Assembly (NCBI RefSeq): GCF_000429165.1
Contig: NZ_AUBI01000016.1
Coordinates: forward strand, 1-64,000
DNA: 64,000 bases
From: Acetobacter nitrogenifigens DSM 23921 = NBRC 105050
GTDB lineage: Bacteria; Pseudomonadota; Alphaproteobacteria; Acetobacterales; Acetobacteraceae
Direction of reading: 5' to 3'
The position numbers were made by a program, and so were the translations under genes. The notes beneath the pieces were generated by a model that was given only the letters and a program-made list of their open reading frames with translations, made no database searches and was not told the origin of the DNA. Of the stretch, positions 35,409 to 45,226 are shown piece by piece (the first letter of the stretch is position 1; the number at the start of each line of letters is the position of its first letter).

Positions 35409-36956
35409 ATGTGCGTTATAAACGCGGTCGCCATTATGGCCGCCCGGAGACATCATTCCTTGGTCTGGAAACCTTGCCGGCCAGCCGAAGCCAGACGTGG
35501 AGTTCGTGCAGGCGTCCTGTTGGTCATCATGTTCGCGGCCAGCGCCATCGTCACACGCTTTTTGTGCACTGACGACTCTGGCTATTCATCGTTCTGGCCC
35601 GCCAACGCCGCTATCCTGGCCGCCATGCTGACGCTGCCCGCACGACGAGCAGCCGCCGTCACCGTCGCGTGCGCCGCGATCAACTATTTCATCAACACGT
35701 ATAGCGCCTACACGCCAAGCGAAGCTCTCCTGACTTGCCTGCTCAACATCGCCCAACCCATGGCGGCCGCGCCGTTGACCCGCCGCTTTTGCGGGGCGCG
35801 AACCGATCTGACGCACCCCCGACGCTTCGCGGCGTTCGCTGGAGTCGCCCTGTTTACCTCCGGGCTTGAGGCAGGTGTCGGTGTCACGATCGAAAACGTG
35901 TTCCTGCATGACCCTGCAGCGCCCCTCGCCGAATGGGTGCAATGGACCTTCTGTGATGCTCTGGGCCTCACTCTCGCCACATCGCCGCTGCTGCAACTGG
36001 CCCGTTCGTGCTCATCGAGGGGCACTGCCTATCGGATGACGACCAACGCCCTGACCGGGCTTGTGCCATGCCTGGCGTTGACTGTCCTCAGTTTCGTCTG
36101 GGCGCACTCCCCCCTGTTCCTGTTTCTCTACCCTGCGCTCGCATGGCTGGCGTTTCGCGCCAGTCCCGCCGCAGTGCTGACCTCCATTTTTTTCGTCGCA
36201 ATTCTGGCCTCTGCGTTCACCGCCCATGGTTTCGGGCCAATCGCCCGGCTTTCCCCGGATGGGCGCCTCATGCGAGAAGACATGCTTCAGCCGTTCCTGT
36301 TCTCGCTGTTGCTGGCCGCAATCCCCGTAAATAACGCAGTAAAGAGAATCCGTGAAAATACCCGAAGACTTTTGAGAATGAAGGAGCACCTTGAATACAT
36401 CGCGTCACACGACGCGCTAACGTCCACGATGAACCGAAAGACGTTCGAAACCACCCTCAGACTCATGGTGACGAGCCGTATCCATGGGGTCCTCCTGTTT
36501 ATCGACGTCGATAATTTCAAGGCCGTGAACGACAACCTTGGCCATCACGCAGGCGACGAGTTCCTCAGAGCGTTTTGCGCCAGAATTTCCAGCCTTACGC
36601 AAGACCGGCAAGGGTGCGCCGGGCGTTTCGGAGGCGACGAATTCGCCCTGGTCGTACCCGGAGAGTTCTCCATTCAGCAACTCGACGCGTTTTGTGAAAC
36701 CATCTGCCGGGCGCTACGGGAACCTTACAACATCGCCGGAGCCCTGCGCGTCGTGACGGCGAGCATCGGCGCGGTGACGATGACGCCCGGAGGCCATTCG
36801 GCCGAGGTGTTGATGCGCAAGGCCGACACCGCCCTTTACACGACCAAGGCTTCCGGCCGGGACGGCTATACGCTGTTCGAGAAAATGATCGTGGCCGGAG
36901 AAACGCCGCCAGCCCTACAATACAGACGCGCGAGTGACCGGAACGTCACCGCCTGA
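35409..36956 (+). CDS. Diguanylate cyclase with MASE1-like membrane sensor
   Basis: 515 residues. The N-terminal 310 form about eight membrane helices resembling the MASE1 sensor (SFWPANAAILAAMLTLPARRAAAV, EWVQWTFCDALGLTLATSPLL). A GGDEF domain follows from about residue 330 (HDALTSTMNRKTFE, IDVDNFKAVNDNLGHHAGDEFL) with the intact active site GRFGGDEF. The inhibitory RxxD site is absent at its usual position, so product inhibition may be lost. It should make cyclic di-GMP in response to an unknown membrane signal. No EAL domain or obvious effector is beside it. Confidence 0.9.
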   Translation: MCVINAVAIMAARRHHSLVWKPCRPAEARRGVRAGVLLVIMFAASAIVTRFLCTDDSGYSSFWPANAAILAAMLTLPARRAAAVTVACAAINYFINTYSAYTPSEALLTCLLNIAQPMAAAPLTRRFCGARTDLTHPRRFAAFAGVALFTSGLEAGVGVTIENVFLHDPAAPLAEWVQWTFCDALGLTLATSPLLQLARSCSSRGTAYRMTTNALTGLVPCLALTVLSFVWAHSPLFLFLYPALAWLAFRASPAAVLTSIFFVAILASAFTAHGFGPIARLSPDGRLMREDMLQPFLFSLLLAAIPVNNAVKRIRENTRRLLRMKEHLEYIASHDALTSTMNRKTFETTLRLMVTSRIHGVLLFIDVDNFKAVNDNLGHHAGDEFLRAFCARISSLTQDRQGCAGRFGGDEFALVVPGEFSIQQLDAFCETICRALREPYNIAGALRVVTASIGAVTMTPGGHSAEVLMRKADTALYTTKASGRDGYTLFEKMIVAGETPPALQYRRASDRNVTA

Positions 36957-36994
36957 GCAATCGCGGTCATTTCCCGCCAGACGCGCAAAATCCC

Positions 36995-39900
36995 TCAAAT
37001 CGTAAAATACTTCGCTTTTGGATTGAGGATCACCAACGCTGATGTCGATTGCTCGGGATGAAGTTGATATCCGTCCGACAGAGAAACCCCGATGCGATCG
37101 GCGTTCAACAGCTTGAGGATCGGCTCCTGATCCTCAAGTCTCGGGCAGGCTGGATATCCGAAAGAATACCGCGACCCGCGATACCCCTGCCCCAGCAAAG
37201 CGTCCATCTCACGCGCGTCCTCACTGGAGAATCCAAGTTCCGCGCGGATGCGCTTATGCGTGTACTCCGCCATCGCCTCGGCAATCTCGACCGAGAGACC
37301 GTGCAAATACAGATAGTCCTGATAACGATTTTGCTCGAACCAGTCGCGCGCCATGTCGGACGCTTTCTGACCGACGGTCACGACCTGCAGGCCGATCACG
37401 TCGCGTTCTGCATCGTCCACGTCGCGTACGAAATCGGCGATGCATTCGCCGTCCGCACGAGGCTGCCTCGGCATGAGGAAACGCGCAACTTCCGTCGTTC
37501 CGTCCTCATCGAACAGGATCAGTTCGTTACCCTGCCCCGCAGCTTTCCAATACCCGTAGGACGCGCGCGGACGAAGTATGTCGTCAGCCTCCGCCAGAGC
37601 CAGCATCCGGCGCAAGACCGGCCGCAGTTCCTGACGCGCCCACCCCAGAAATTCCTCGAGCGAGCGGCCCTGCTTTCGAAATCCCCACTGGAATTGATAA
37701 AGGGATCGCTCATTCAGGAACGGCAGAACCGCGTTCGTCTCGGCCTCGATAACCCGTGCGCCCCAAAAAGGCGGCGTCACAACCGGCCCGGATTGCGTCA
37801 ACCTGTGCCGCCGCTCCTGCGCCGCCGCAACGTCGACCGGACCGAACCCACGGGTCTCGGCGCTTTCCGGCGTACGCTCGGTCCGGCGTGTAGACTTGCC
37901 CTCGCGTCGACGGGCGATCGCGGCAAGATAGTCGTCGAACTTGTCCTGCGCGATGTGATCCATCAGCGCCAGCCCGTCGAACGCGTCCCGCGCATAAGCC
38001 ACTCGCCCGCTCGTCCCGTAGGCCGCGACGCAGTCTTCCTCGACATAGTTGCGCGTCAGCGCAGCACCTCCGAGAATCACCGGAAGGTCGAGACCCTGAC
38101 GGGATATCTCTTCGAGATTCTCCCTCATGATAACGGTCGATTTCACAAGAAGGCCTGACATGCCAATGGCGTCCGCACGCTCGGCCCGCGCTGATTCGAT
38201 CATGTCGGCCACAGGCACCTTGATGCCCAGATTGATCACCCGGTACCCGTTGTTCGTCAGGATAATATCGACAAGATTCTTGCCGATGTCATGCACGTCG
38301 CCCTTCACCGTCGCCAGCACGATGGTCCCGCGCGCCTGTCCCTCAAGCCGCTCCATATGCGGCTCCAGATAAGCGACAGCAGCCTTCATCGTTTCGGCCG
38401 ACTGCAGCACGAACGGAAGCTGCATCTTGCCGGAGCCGAACAGCTCTCCGACCACCTTCATGCCGTCGAGCAGCACAGTGTTGATGATATCCAGCGGCGG
38501 CATCTCGCGCATCGCCTCGGCCAGATCGTCCTCCAGGCCCTTGCGGTCGCCATCAACGATCCGGTCACGCAAGCGTTCTGGCGCGGTCTCCGCACGCTGC
38601 TTCTTGACGGCGTCCGCCGCCTTGCGTCCTGCAAACAGCTCCAGCAGACGCTGCAGCGGATCGTATCCCTCGGAGCGACGATCGAAGATCAGGTCTTCGG
38701 CGACCCGCACTTCTTCTTCGGCAATCATGTGCAGCGGCCGAATTTTCGACACGTGCACGATCGCGCCAGTCATCCCCGCGCGAACCGCGTGATCGAGGAA
38801 CACGGAGTTCAGAACCGCGCGCGCCGCCGGATTCAGGCCGAACGAAATGTTCGACAATCCGAGCACGATCTGGATGTCCGGAAACCGTTCCCGGATCAGA
38901 CGGATGCCCTCGAGCGTCCACTGACCCAGCTTTCGGTCGTCCTCCACGCCAGTGGCGATGGTGAATGTCAGAGGATCTATCAACAGGTCCGACTGCGGCA
39001 GGCCGTATTTGTCGCACGCGAATTCGACGAGCCGCGTCGCGATACGCAGCTTGTCCTCCGGCGTCTTGGCCATGCCCACTTCGTCGATGGTCAGCGCGAC
39101 CACGGCGGCGCCGAACTTCTTCGCCAGCACCATGCGCTCATGCGCAATGTGCTCGCCATCCTCAAAGTTGATCGAGTTGATGATCGGCTTGCCGCCATGC
39201 AGCTTCAGCGCCGCCTCGATCACCGGCGTTTCCGTGGAGTCGATCACCAGCGGCGCATTCACCGATGACGTGAAACGCCGGATGACCTCGTTCATCTCCG
39301 CCTGCTCGTCGCGCCCGACGAAGGCGGTGCAAACGTCCAGGGAGTTGGAACCCTCTCCCACCTGCTCTCGGCCTATCGCGACGCAGCCGTCCCAGTCATG
39401 CGCTTCCTGAAGCTCGCGCCACTTTTTCGATCCGTTGGCGTTGCAGCGCTCGCCAATCGAAAAATACGAATTCTCCTGACGCAGCGGCGTCTGGCTGTAG
39501 AGACTGGCGACGGATGGCGTCCACACCGGCTTGCGCGGCGTTGGCGCCGGCCGATGGCGCCCGGTTCCCTCCGCCCGACGCCGGAGCATGGCGTCCAGTC
39601 CCGCGATGTGCGGGGTCGACGTGCCGCAGCAGCCACCAACGATGTTAAGTCCGTCTTCAACGATAAACCGCTCAACCCAGCTCGCCATCTCGTCCGGACC
39701 GAGGGGATAGTGCGTCTTCCCGTCGACCAGTTCAGGAAGGCCGGCGTTCGGCTGCACCGACAACATCCCGGGCCAGTTTTGCGACAGCCATTTGACGTGC
39801 TCGGCCATTTCCTGCGGGCCGGTGGCGCAGTTAAGGCCGACCAGATCAACATCGAGGCTATGAATGACAGTCGCTGCGGCGGCTATGTCGGGACCGACGA

Positions 39901-40513
39901 GCAGGGTCCCGGTCGTCTCGACCGTCACCTGCACGAAGATCGGCGTATCCGCGCCAAGCTCCGCCCGCGCGATCTTCATGCCGTTGACCGCCGCCTTGAT
40001 CTGCAGCGTGTCCTGACAGGTCTCGATCAGAACGGCGTCCACGCCGCCCTCGATCAGCCCGCGTCCCTGCTCGGCGAGACCGGCTTCCAGCGTATCGTAA
40101 TCGATATTGCCCAGCGACGGCAGTTTGGTGCCCGGCCCGACCGAACCGATCACGTAACGATGACGCTCGTCGTCAAAGCTGTCCGCCGCCTCGCGCGCGA
40201 GCGTCGCGGCGATACGATTGATCTCGCGCGCGCGGTCCTGGAGTCCGAATTCGGCCAGGGTTATGGGCGAGCCGCCGAAACTGTTGGTCTCGACCATGTC
40301 AGCGCCAGCTTCGTAGTATCCGCGGTGAATCTCGCGAATCAGCTCCGGGCGGGACAAGTTCAGGATCTCGGTGCAGTTCTCCTGCCCCCAGTAATCGCGC
40401 TCGGTGTCGAGGTCGAGGACCTGCACGCGCGACCCCATGCCGCCGTCACAAAGCAGAACCTGCTCGCGAAGGGCGTCCATCAGGCGAGGGCGTGGGGATT
40501 TTGCCGCTGTCAT
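36995..40513 (-). CDS. metH: Cobalamin-dependent methionine synthase
   Basis: 1172 residues, close to the usual MetH length. In order: the homocysteine domain (LLCDGGMGSRVQ; zinc cysteines in VGLNCATGP near 228 and in NIVGGCCGT near 293), the methyltetrahydrofolate domain (FSIGERCNANGSKKWREL, IDEVGMAKT), the cobalamin cap and binding domain with DVHDIGKN near 740 supplying the axial histidine, and the AdoMet reactivation domain (RPRASYGYWKAAGQGNELILF). It moves the methyl group from methyltetrahydrofolate to homocysteine. I found no cobalamin or SAM riboswitch signature in the 161-bp upstream gap. It is divergent from a small CobW-like gene. Confidence 0.97.
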   Translation of the reverse strand: MTAAKSPRPRLMDALREQVLLCDGGMGSRVQVLDLDTERDYWGQENCTEILNLSRPELIREIHRGYYEAGADMVETNSFGGSPITLAEFGLQDRAREINRIAATLAREAADSFDDERHRYVIGSVGPGTKLPSLGNIDYDTLEAGLAEQGRGLIEGGVDAVLIETCQDTLQIKAAVNGMKIARAELGADTPIFVQVTVETTGTLLVGPDIAAAATVIHSLDVDLVGLNCATGPQEMAEHVKWLSQNWPGMLSVQPNAGLPELVDGKTHYPLGPDEMASWVERFIVEDGLNIVGGCCGTSTPHIAGLDAMLRRRAEGTGRHRPAPTPRKPVWTPSVASLYSQTPLRQENSYFSIGERCNANGSKKWRELQEAHDWDGCVAIGREQVGEGSNSLDVCTAFVGRDEQAEMNEVIRRFTSSVNAPLVIDSTETPVIEAALKLHGGKPIINSINFEDGEHIAHERMVLAKKFGAAVVALTIDEVGMAKTPEDKLRIATRLVEFACDKYGLPQSDLLIDPLTFTIATGVEDDRKLGQWTLEGIRLIRERFPDIQIVLGLSNISFGLNPAARAVLNSVFLDHAVRAGMTGAIVHVSKIRPLHMIAEEEVRVAEDLIFDRRSEGYDPLQRLLELFAGRKAADAVKKQRAETAPERLRDRIVDGDRKGLEDDLAEAMREMPPLDIINTVLLDGMKVVGELFGSGKMQLPFVLQSAETMKAAVAYLEPHMERLEGQARGTIVLATVKGDVHDIGKNLVDIILTNNGYRVINLGIKVPVADMIESARAERADAIGMSGLLVKSTVIMRENLEEISRQGLDLPVILGGAALTRNYVEEDCVAAYGTSGRVAYARDAFDGLALMDHIAQDKFDDYLAAIARRREGKSTRRTERTPESAETRGFGPVDVAAAQERRHRLTQSGPVVTPPFWGARVIEAETNAVLPFLNERSLYQFQWGFRKQGRSLEEFLGWARQELRPVLRRMLALAEADDILRPRASYGYWKAAGQGNELILFDEDGTTEVARFLMPRQPRADGECIADFVRDVDDAERDVIGLQVVTVGQKASDMARDWFEQNRYQDYLYLHGLSVEIAEAMAEYTHKRIRAELGFSSEDAREMDALLGQGYRGSRYSFGYPACPRLEDQEPILKLLNADRIGVSLSDGYQLHPEQSTSALVILNPKAKYFTI

Positions 40514-40674
40514 TGGTCTCTATATAATGTAGCCAGGAGGGTGTCGTCGCCTGGACGAAAGCGCGGGCGACCCCGAACAGGCGGCCCGACGCCGGGGAGG
40601 CGGTTATCACAGAGGCCATCGACGCTGTCCAGAAAGAACGGCTCGGCAGGACGGAAGCACCGAAGGCACGCGCC

Positions 40675-41109
40675 ATGACTGAAGCTGATGGCAGATTGCC
40701 GCTGGATGTGATCGACGCCAACGACGTGGCGCAGATAGCGACCGACTCACGCCGAGACATTGCTTTGCTCTACGCAACCGCCGAGACGCTGACAGGCGCA
40801 GGGACGGGCTGGGCGGCGGCGCGCCCATTGGGCGCAGTTGGGAGCAGCCTTCGCTTCGCGGCGACCGACGCGCATGGTGGCGTTTCTGCTAACCAGCACG
40901 CCCCTGCATGCGTCTGTTGCAGCCCACAGCGCGAAGCGACCAGAGTGCTGCTCGCGCTTATCCAGGATCGCGCCCGAGGGCGTTGTGGTTTTTTTCGCCG
41001 CATCGTCGTTGCGGCGCCAAATGGCGCCGTCGAAACCGTCGCAGACGCTCTTCGCGCCGAGTCCGCCTTGTCAACGTTATTCGCGATTCGAGCAGAGTCA
41101 CGACCGTGA
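40675..41109 (+). CDS. Small CobW-like protein lacking the GTP-binding motif
   Basis: 144 residues. The segment PACVCCSPQREATRVLLALIQDRARGRCGFFRRIVVAAPNGAVETVADALRAESALSTLFAIRAES follows the central part of the COG0523/CobW family: the CxCC metal-binding motif, the helix after it, a strand, then the region that usually reads ETTGLADPAPVxxTL. The Walker A and Walker B parts and the C-terminal domain are missing, and the ETTG motif is changed. It may be a metal-binding remnant or a distinct small protein. It is divergent from the B12-dependent metH. The assignment rests on this one block. Confidence 0.5.
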   Translation: MTEADGRLPLDVIDANDVAQIATDSRRDIALLYATAETLTGAGTGWAAARPLGAVGSSLRFAATDAHGGVSANQHAPACVCCSPQREATRVLLALIQDRARGRCGFFRRIVVAAPNGAVETVADALRAESALSTLFAIRAESRP

Positions 41110-41204
41110 ATGCAACGATTGCACGCCTCTATAAACCCCGGCCACTGGCGCGACCCGCTCTTTACGCAATCTAAGTATCGAAACGTTATTGTTTATAACC
41201 TGCG

Positions 41205-41233
41205 CGCTTCGAAGCGGCGCTCTCAAATATAAT
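41205..41233 (+). promoter_or_regulatory. Candidate promoter of the secretion operon
   Basis: A consensus -10 hexamer TATAAT lies at 41228-41233, 87 bases before the exporter start. In place of a -35 consensus there is a perfect 12-bp palindrome, CGCTTCGAAGCG, at 41205-41216. A further small dyad, GTTAT-N5-ATAAC, is at 41185-41199. The layout suggests an activator-dependent promoter. Confidence 0.4.
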
Positions 41234-41320
41234 GCAAGGCGGTCAGGCGTTTTGTATGGTAGAGGCGTTTGGTCCTCCGTTAGGACGCGAAGGGCGAAGA
41301 GCAGTTTATGAGGACACTCC

Positions 41321-43606
41321 GTGGATCCAGTCGATCATGACTCCGGCGCATCAGACCGTGACCCCGCAGGTTCTGACGCTCGCGGTCACGCGGAGAACAG
41401 TCGTGATGAACGACATGCCCCCGCATTCATCCGCCTCCGCGCCGTAATCGCCGCCGCCCATTTCCATGGGCTGGAGCTGGACGTCCGCGATTTTGCCGCT
41501 GAGCCAGGGGAGGCCAGCCCGTCGCCCGCTACGTTATGCCGTTGGCTCAACGAGCAGGGAGCCGTCGCCAAAGGCATGCGGCTGAAGTGGCGTTATCTGA
41601 TCAAGATGACCAACTCGCCGCCCATCGTGCTTCTGTTCCGCGACGGATCCGCAGCGCTCATGATCAACGCGAGCGCCGATCAGGGCGTCGTCTGGCTGCG
41701 CGACCCGCTGCGTGGCGAAGGCGACCTGCCGGTCCCCGTCGACGAATTGCGGCTGTCGCAAATCTGGACCGGCGACGCCCTGCTGATCAAACGGCGCCGC
41801 GATCAAAGCGAAGCCGATGCGCCGATCAACGCCTCGTGGCTGGCCAAGATGGTCCTGCGCGAGAAGAAATCGCTCCGCGACATCGCCATTGCGTCGATGA
41901 CCCTCAGCATTCTCCAGATTTTCCCGCCGCTGATTGTCATGCAGGTCATCGACCGTGTGGTGAACAACCGGTCCATGGCGACACTGGTGTCGATCACGGC
42001 GATTGTTCTGGTCCTCTCGTTCTACGAAGTTCTGTTGTCTTACGGACGCCGCGAACTGACGCTGGTTCTCACGACGCGCATCGATACAAGATTGTCCCTG
42101 CACCTGTTCAGCCGCCTGCTTGCTCTTCCGCTTGAATATTTCGAAAGACAACAGGCTGGCAACGTGATCGGGCGCGTTATGGCCATCTATAAAGTCCGCG
42201 ACTTTATGACCGGCAAGCTGATGAGCACATTCCTCGACATGTTTACGCTTGTCGTCATCCTGCCTTTTCTTTTCTACCTCAGTTCGACGCTAGCCTGGAT
42301 GACCGTAGCCGCAGCCGGCCTGATCGGCCTTCTGGTGGTGGTGTTCATGGGGCCCATCTCGCGGATCTACCAACATGTTGTGCGCTCGGAGATGGAGCGG
42401 TCGTCCGTAATGTATGAGACGGTGGCTGGCATCCGCACGATCAAGACTCTGGCGCTCGAACCATCGCGCAAGCAGGAATGGGACGAAAAGACCGCCGACG
42501 TTGTGCGCTGGAAACTTGCCGCAGGGAGGATGTCGAACTGGCCCGCAACCCTGTCCATGCCGTTAGACATGTTTATCAACCGCGGCATCATTCTGGTCGG
42601 CGCCTACCTCATTCTCACAGGCTCCAGCACTGTCGGCGTCGGCGCGCTTGTCGCGTTCATGATGCTGGGTGGACGTGTCGCGTCGCCGCTGGTCGGTCTT
42701 GCGAAGCTTCTCGAAGACCTGAACGAAGTACGCACGTCGCTTGGCGAGGCCGGGTCAGTGCTGAATCAACCGACCGAAACCAAGGCTCTCACCACAGGCA
42801 TGCGGCCCCGGATAAAGGGCGCATTGTCATTCGTGGACGTGAATTTCAGCTATCCCGGCTCTACCGGAAAAGCGCTCGACGACGTAAATTTCGAAGTCCC
42901 CGCTGGCACCATGCTTGGTTTGGTGGGACGGTCGGGCTCCGGAAAATCCACCATCACCCGTCTTCTGCAAGGCGTGAGCCGTTCGTATAACGGCTACCTC
43001 AAGCTCGACGGCGTTGATCTGCGCGAGATCAATCTGACCCATCTTCGCCGCTCCTTCGGCGTTGTGCTGCAAGACAATTTTCTGTTCCGCGGCACCATCC
43101 GCGAGAATATAACGGCCGGACGGCCTGGCCTGACCATTGACGACGTCGTCCGCGCAGCTCGTCTGGCCGGCGCGGAAGAATTCATTGAGCGTATGCCTGC
43201 AGGCTACGAGACATGGATCGAGGAAGGGTCAACCAACATCTCGGGCGGCCAGCGGCAGCGACTGGCAATCGCGCGTGCGGTTATCTGCGACCCCAAGCTG
43301 CTCATCCTCGACGAAGCCACCTCGGCTCTCGATCCGGAAAGCGAGGCGTTGGTGAACGCCAACCTCGAACGCATCGGCGAGGGGCGCACTATGGTGATCG
43401 TCTCTCACCGTCTGTCGTCGCTTGTGAACTGCGACCAGATTCTGGTCATGGATCGCGGGCGAGTGATGGATATAGGGCCGCACGAGGTGCTTCTTGAGCG
43501 GTGCGCCATCTATCGCACATTGTGGATGCAACAGAATCGCCACACGGCCGGAAAACAGGGAGCGGATCGAACAGGGCCCGCCCCGCTCATCGCCGAGGGA
43601 GACTGA
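41321..43606 (+). CDS. Type I secretion ABC exporter with C39-like domain
   Basis: 761 residues starting at GTG, with GAGG 9 bases upstream. Residues about 36-155 are a C39-peptidase-like domain without the catalytic cysteine, as in HlyB, where it docks substrates. About 180-460 is the six-helix exporter domain (PLEYFERQQAGNVIGRV, GIRTIKTLALEP). The ATPase domain has Walker A GRSGSGKST at 536-544, the signature NISGGQRQRLAIARA and Walker B LLILDEATSALD. The first 35 residues are acidic and likely disordered. The stop is followed after 3 bases by the start of the adaptor gene, forming one operon. No substrate is adjacent that carries RTX repeats. Confidence 0.94.
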   Translation: MDPVDHDSGASDRDPAGSDARGHAENSRDERHAPAFIRLRAVIAAAHFHGLELDVRDFAAEPGEASPSPATLCRWLNEQGAVAKGMRLKWRYLIKMTNSPPIVLLFRDGSAALMINASADQGVVWLRDPLRGEGDLPVPVDELRLSQIWTGDALLIKRRRDQSEADAPINASWLAKMVLREKKSLRDIAIASMTLSILQIFPPLIVMQVIDRVVNNRSMATLVSITAIVLVLSFYEVLLSYGRRELTLVLTTRIDTRLSLHLFSRLLALPLEYFERQQAGNVIGRVMAIYKVRDFMTGKLMSTFLDMFTLVVILPFLFYLSSTLAWMTVAAAGLIGLLVVVFMGPISRIYQHVVRSEMERSSVMYETVAGIRTIKTLALEPSRKQEWDEKTADVVRWKLAAGRMSNWPATLSMPLDMFINRGIILVGAYLILTGSSTVGVGALVAFMMLGGRVASPLVGLAKLLEDLNEVRTSLGEAGSVLNQPTETKALTTGMRPRIKGALSFVDVNFSYPGSTGKALDDVNFEVPAGTMLGLVGRSGSGKSTITRLLQGVSRSYNGYLKLDGVDLREINLTHLRRSFGVVLQDNFLFRGTIRENITAGRPGLTIDDVVRAARLAGAEEFIERMPAGYETWIEEGSTNISGGQRQRLAIARAVICDPKLLILDEATSALDPESEALVNANLERIGEGRTMVIVSHRLSSLVNCDQILVMDRGRVMDIGPHEVLLERCAIYRTLWMQQNRHTAGKQGADRTGPAPLIAEGD

Positions 43607-43609
43607 AAC

Positions 43610-45058
43610 ATGTCCTCGCACGATATCGCCAAGACAGATCAGGACGGGACCCAGTCGCGCGACTTCCTGCCGCAGGTCAACGATCCTTATGCTCCCGGCG
43701 ATCTGCCACCGGCTCTGCTCGAATTTCACTCGCCCAGCGCTGCGCTGGTCAATCTGCCGCCGACCGCGTCGGCTCAGTACCTAACCTGGATCATCGGCGC
43801 CCTCACCCTTTCAACCGTGCTGGTCATGGCAATCTTCCCGCTCGACCGGGTGGTGTCGTCGCCGGGCCGTATTGCCTCAACGCAGCGCACGCTCGTGGTG
43901 CAGCCACTGGAGACCTCCATCATTCGCAGCATCGAGGTGCATGAAGGAGATTTTGTTCACAAAGGACAGGTTCTCGCCCGCCTCGACCCAACCATCAGCG
44001 ATGCCGATATCCAGAATCTACTCCTCCAGACACAAAGTTACAGCGCAGAAGTCGACCGGTTAACTGCCGAGTCACAAGGACGAACCTACGCGGTCGATCC
44101 GTCCAACCCATCCTCGACGCAGCAGGAAGCGACCTTCCTGCGCCGTAAGGCTGAGTTCGACGCCAAAACTCACGACTATGACGAACAGATCGCATCCGAA
44201 ACCAGCGAATTGCAGGGATATGTCGCCAGTTCGGCGATGTACGCCGCTCGCGCGAAGGTTGCGGCCGACGTTCATAACATGCGAGCGCGACTGCAGGCCG
44301 ATCAGGTTGGCAGCCGCCTGTCTACCCTCGGGGCGCAGAATGACCTGATGGAGATCGAGCGCTCTCAGATTTCCGCCCAGCAACAGGCGGCGAGCACGCG
44401 AGGCAAGCTGAGCGCCCTCGCCTCGGAACGGGACGCCTATATCGAAAACTGGAAAGCTTCCGTCTATCACGACCTGAGCGACGCGCAGCGTCATTTCGCG
44501 ACCGCCCAGAGTGACTACGAAAAAGCCAAACTTCGCAAAAACCTGACCACGCTGAAAAGCGGCGAAGATGCGATCGTCCTCACCATCGCCAAACTCTCCA
44601 TCGGCTCAATCATGACCACTGGAACAGAGTTGATGACTCTGGTTCCGGTCGGCAGCGGACTGGAGGTCGAAGCGACGCTGCGCGGTTCGGACGCTGGATT
44701 TGTCAGGCTGGGCGACAAGGCCCTGTTGAAATTCTCGACCTTCCCCTACGCCCAATATGGCGGCGCCGAAGCGACTGTGCGCGAAATCAGCGCGGATTCA
44801 TTCTCCGCGCAGGACAAACCGTCGTCGAACGCGGGCGCCTCCGCCGCAGCGCCGCCGGACCCAACCGGCTCCAGCCAGTCGTTTTACCGCGTAAGGCTGC
44901 GGATCGACCGATATACGCTGCACGGCGTGCCGACATTCTTCCACCCTCAACCGGGCATGCCCGTCACGGCCGACATTCAGGTCGGCAAACGAACGATCAT
45001 GCAGTTCCTGCTCAACAGCATCATGCCGCTGGTCTCCGACGGCATGCGCGAACCCTGA
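43610..45058 (+). CDS. HlyD-family type I secretion adaptor
   Basis: 482 residues. A cytoplasmic N-terminus of about 55 residues precedes one membrane helix (YLTWIIGALTLSTVLVMAIF). The biotinyl-lipoyl-like segment RIASTQRTLVVQPLETSIIRSIEVHEGDFVHKGQVLARLDPT follows, then long coiled-coil helices to about 310, and a C-terminal beta-barrel part (EVEATLRGSDAGFVRLGDKALLKFSTFPYAQYGG) typical of the HlyD family. It links the exporter to an outer-membrane channel. It is coupled to the ABC exporter (3-base gap); no TolC homologue is present in the window. Confidence 0.93.
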   Translation: MSSHDIAKTDQDGTQSRDFLPQVNDPYAPGDLPPALLEFHSPSAALVNLPPTASAQYLTWIIGALTLSTVLVMAIFPLDRVVSSPGRIASTQRTLVVQPLETSIIRSIEVHEGDFVHKGQVLARLDPTISDADIQNLLLQTQSYSAEVDRLTAESQGRTYAVDPSNPSSTQQEATFLRRKAEFDAKTHDYDEQIASETSELQGYVASSAMYAARAKVAADVHNMRARLQADQVGSRLSTLGAQNDLMEIERSQISAQQQAASTRGKLSALASERDAYIENWKASVYHDLSDAQRHFATAQSDYEKAKLRKNLTTLKSGEDAIVLTIAKLSIGSIMTTGTELMTLVPVGSGLEVEATLRGSDAGFVRLGDKALLKFSTFPYAQYGGAEATVREISADSFSAQDKPSSNAGASAAAPPDPTGSSQSFYRVRLRIDRYTLHGVPTFFHPQPGMPVTADIQVGKRTIMQFLLNSIMPLVSDGMREP

Positions 45059-45094
45059 TCTTGCCGCGGCCCCCACCATCAGCGGAGGGAACAG

Positions 45095-45115
45095 CCGGAG
45101 TGGAAGCCACTCCGG
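45095..45115 (+). terminator. Stem-loop after the HlyD gene
   Basis: Perfect 9-bp stem CCGGAGTGG / CCACTCCGG with a 3-base loop, 36 bases after the adaptor stop. No U-tract follows. It may attenuate or end transcription between the exporter pair and the Sel1-repeat gene, or stabilise the upstream message. Confidence 0.45.
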
Positions 45116-45226
45116 GCTGCCCGCAACGCAGAGCTTGCGCATCGCACCGTTTACGATGCGGTTCGCCATCGCCTAAAACTAACGCAGCACGCTCACCGTC
45201 TTCCGCCCCAACACAGGAGGGCACGC

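Noticed and set aside
40514..40674. A cobalamin or SAM riboswitch before metH
   Set aside because: The conserved boxes of these RNAs are not present in the 161-bp gap on the metH strand.
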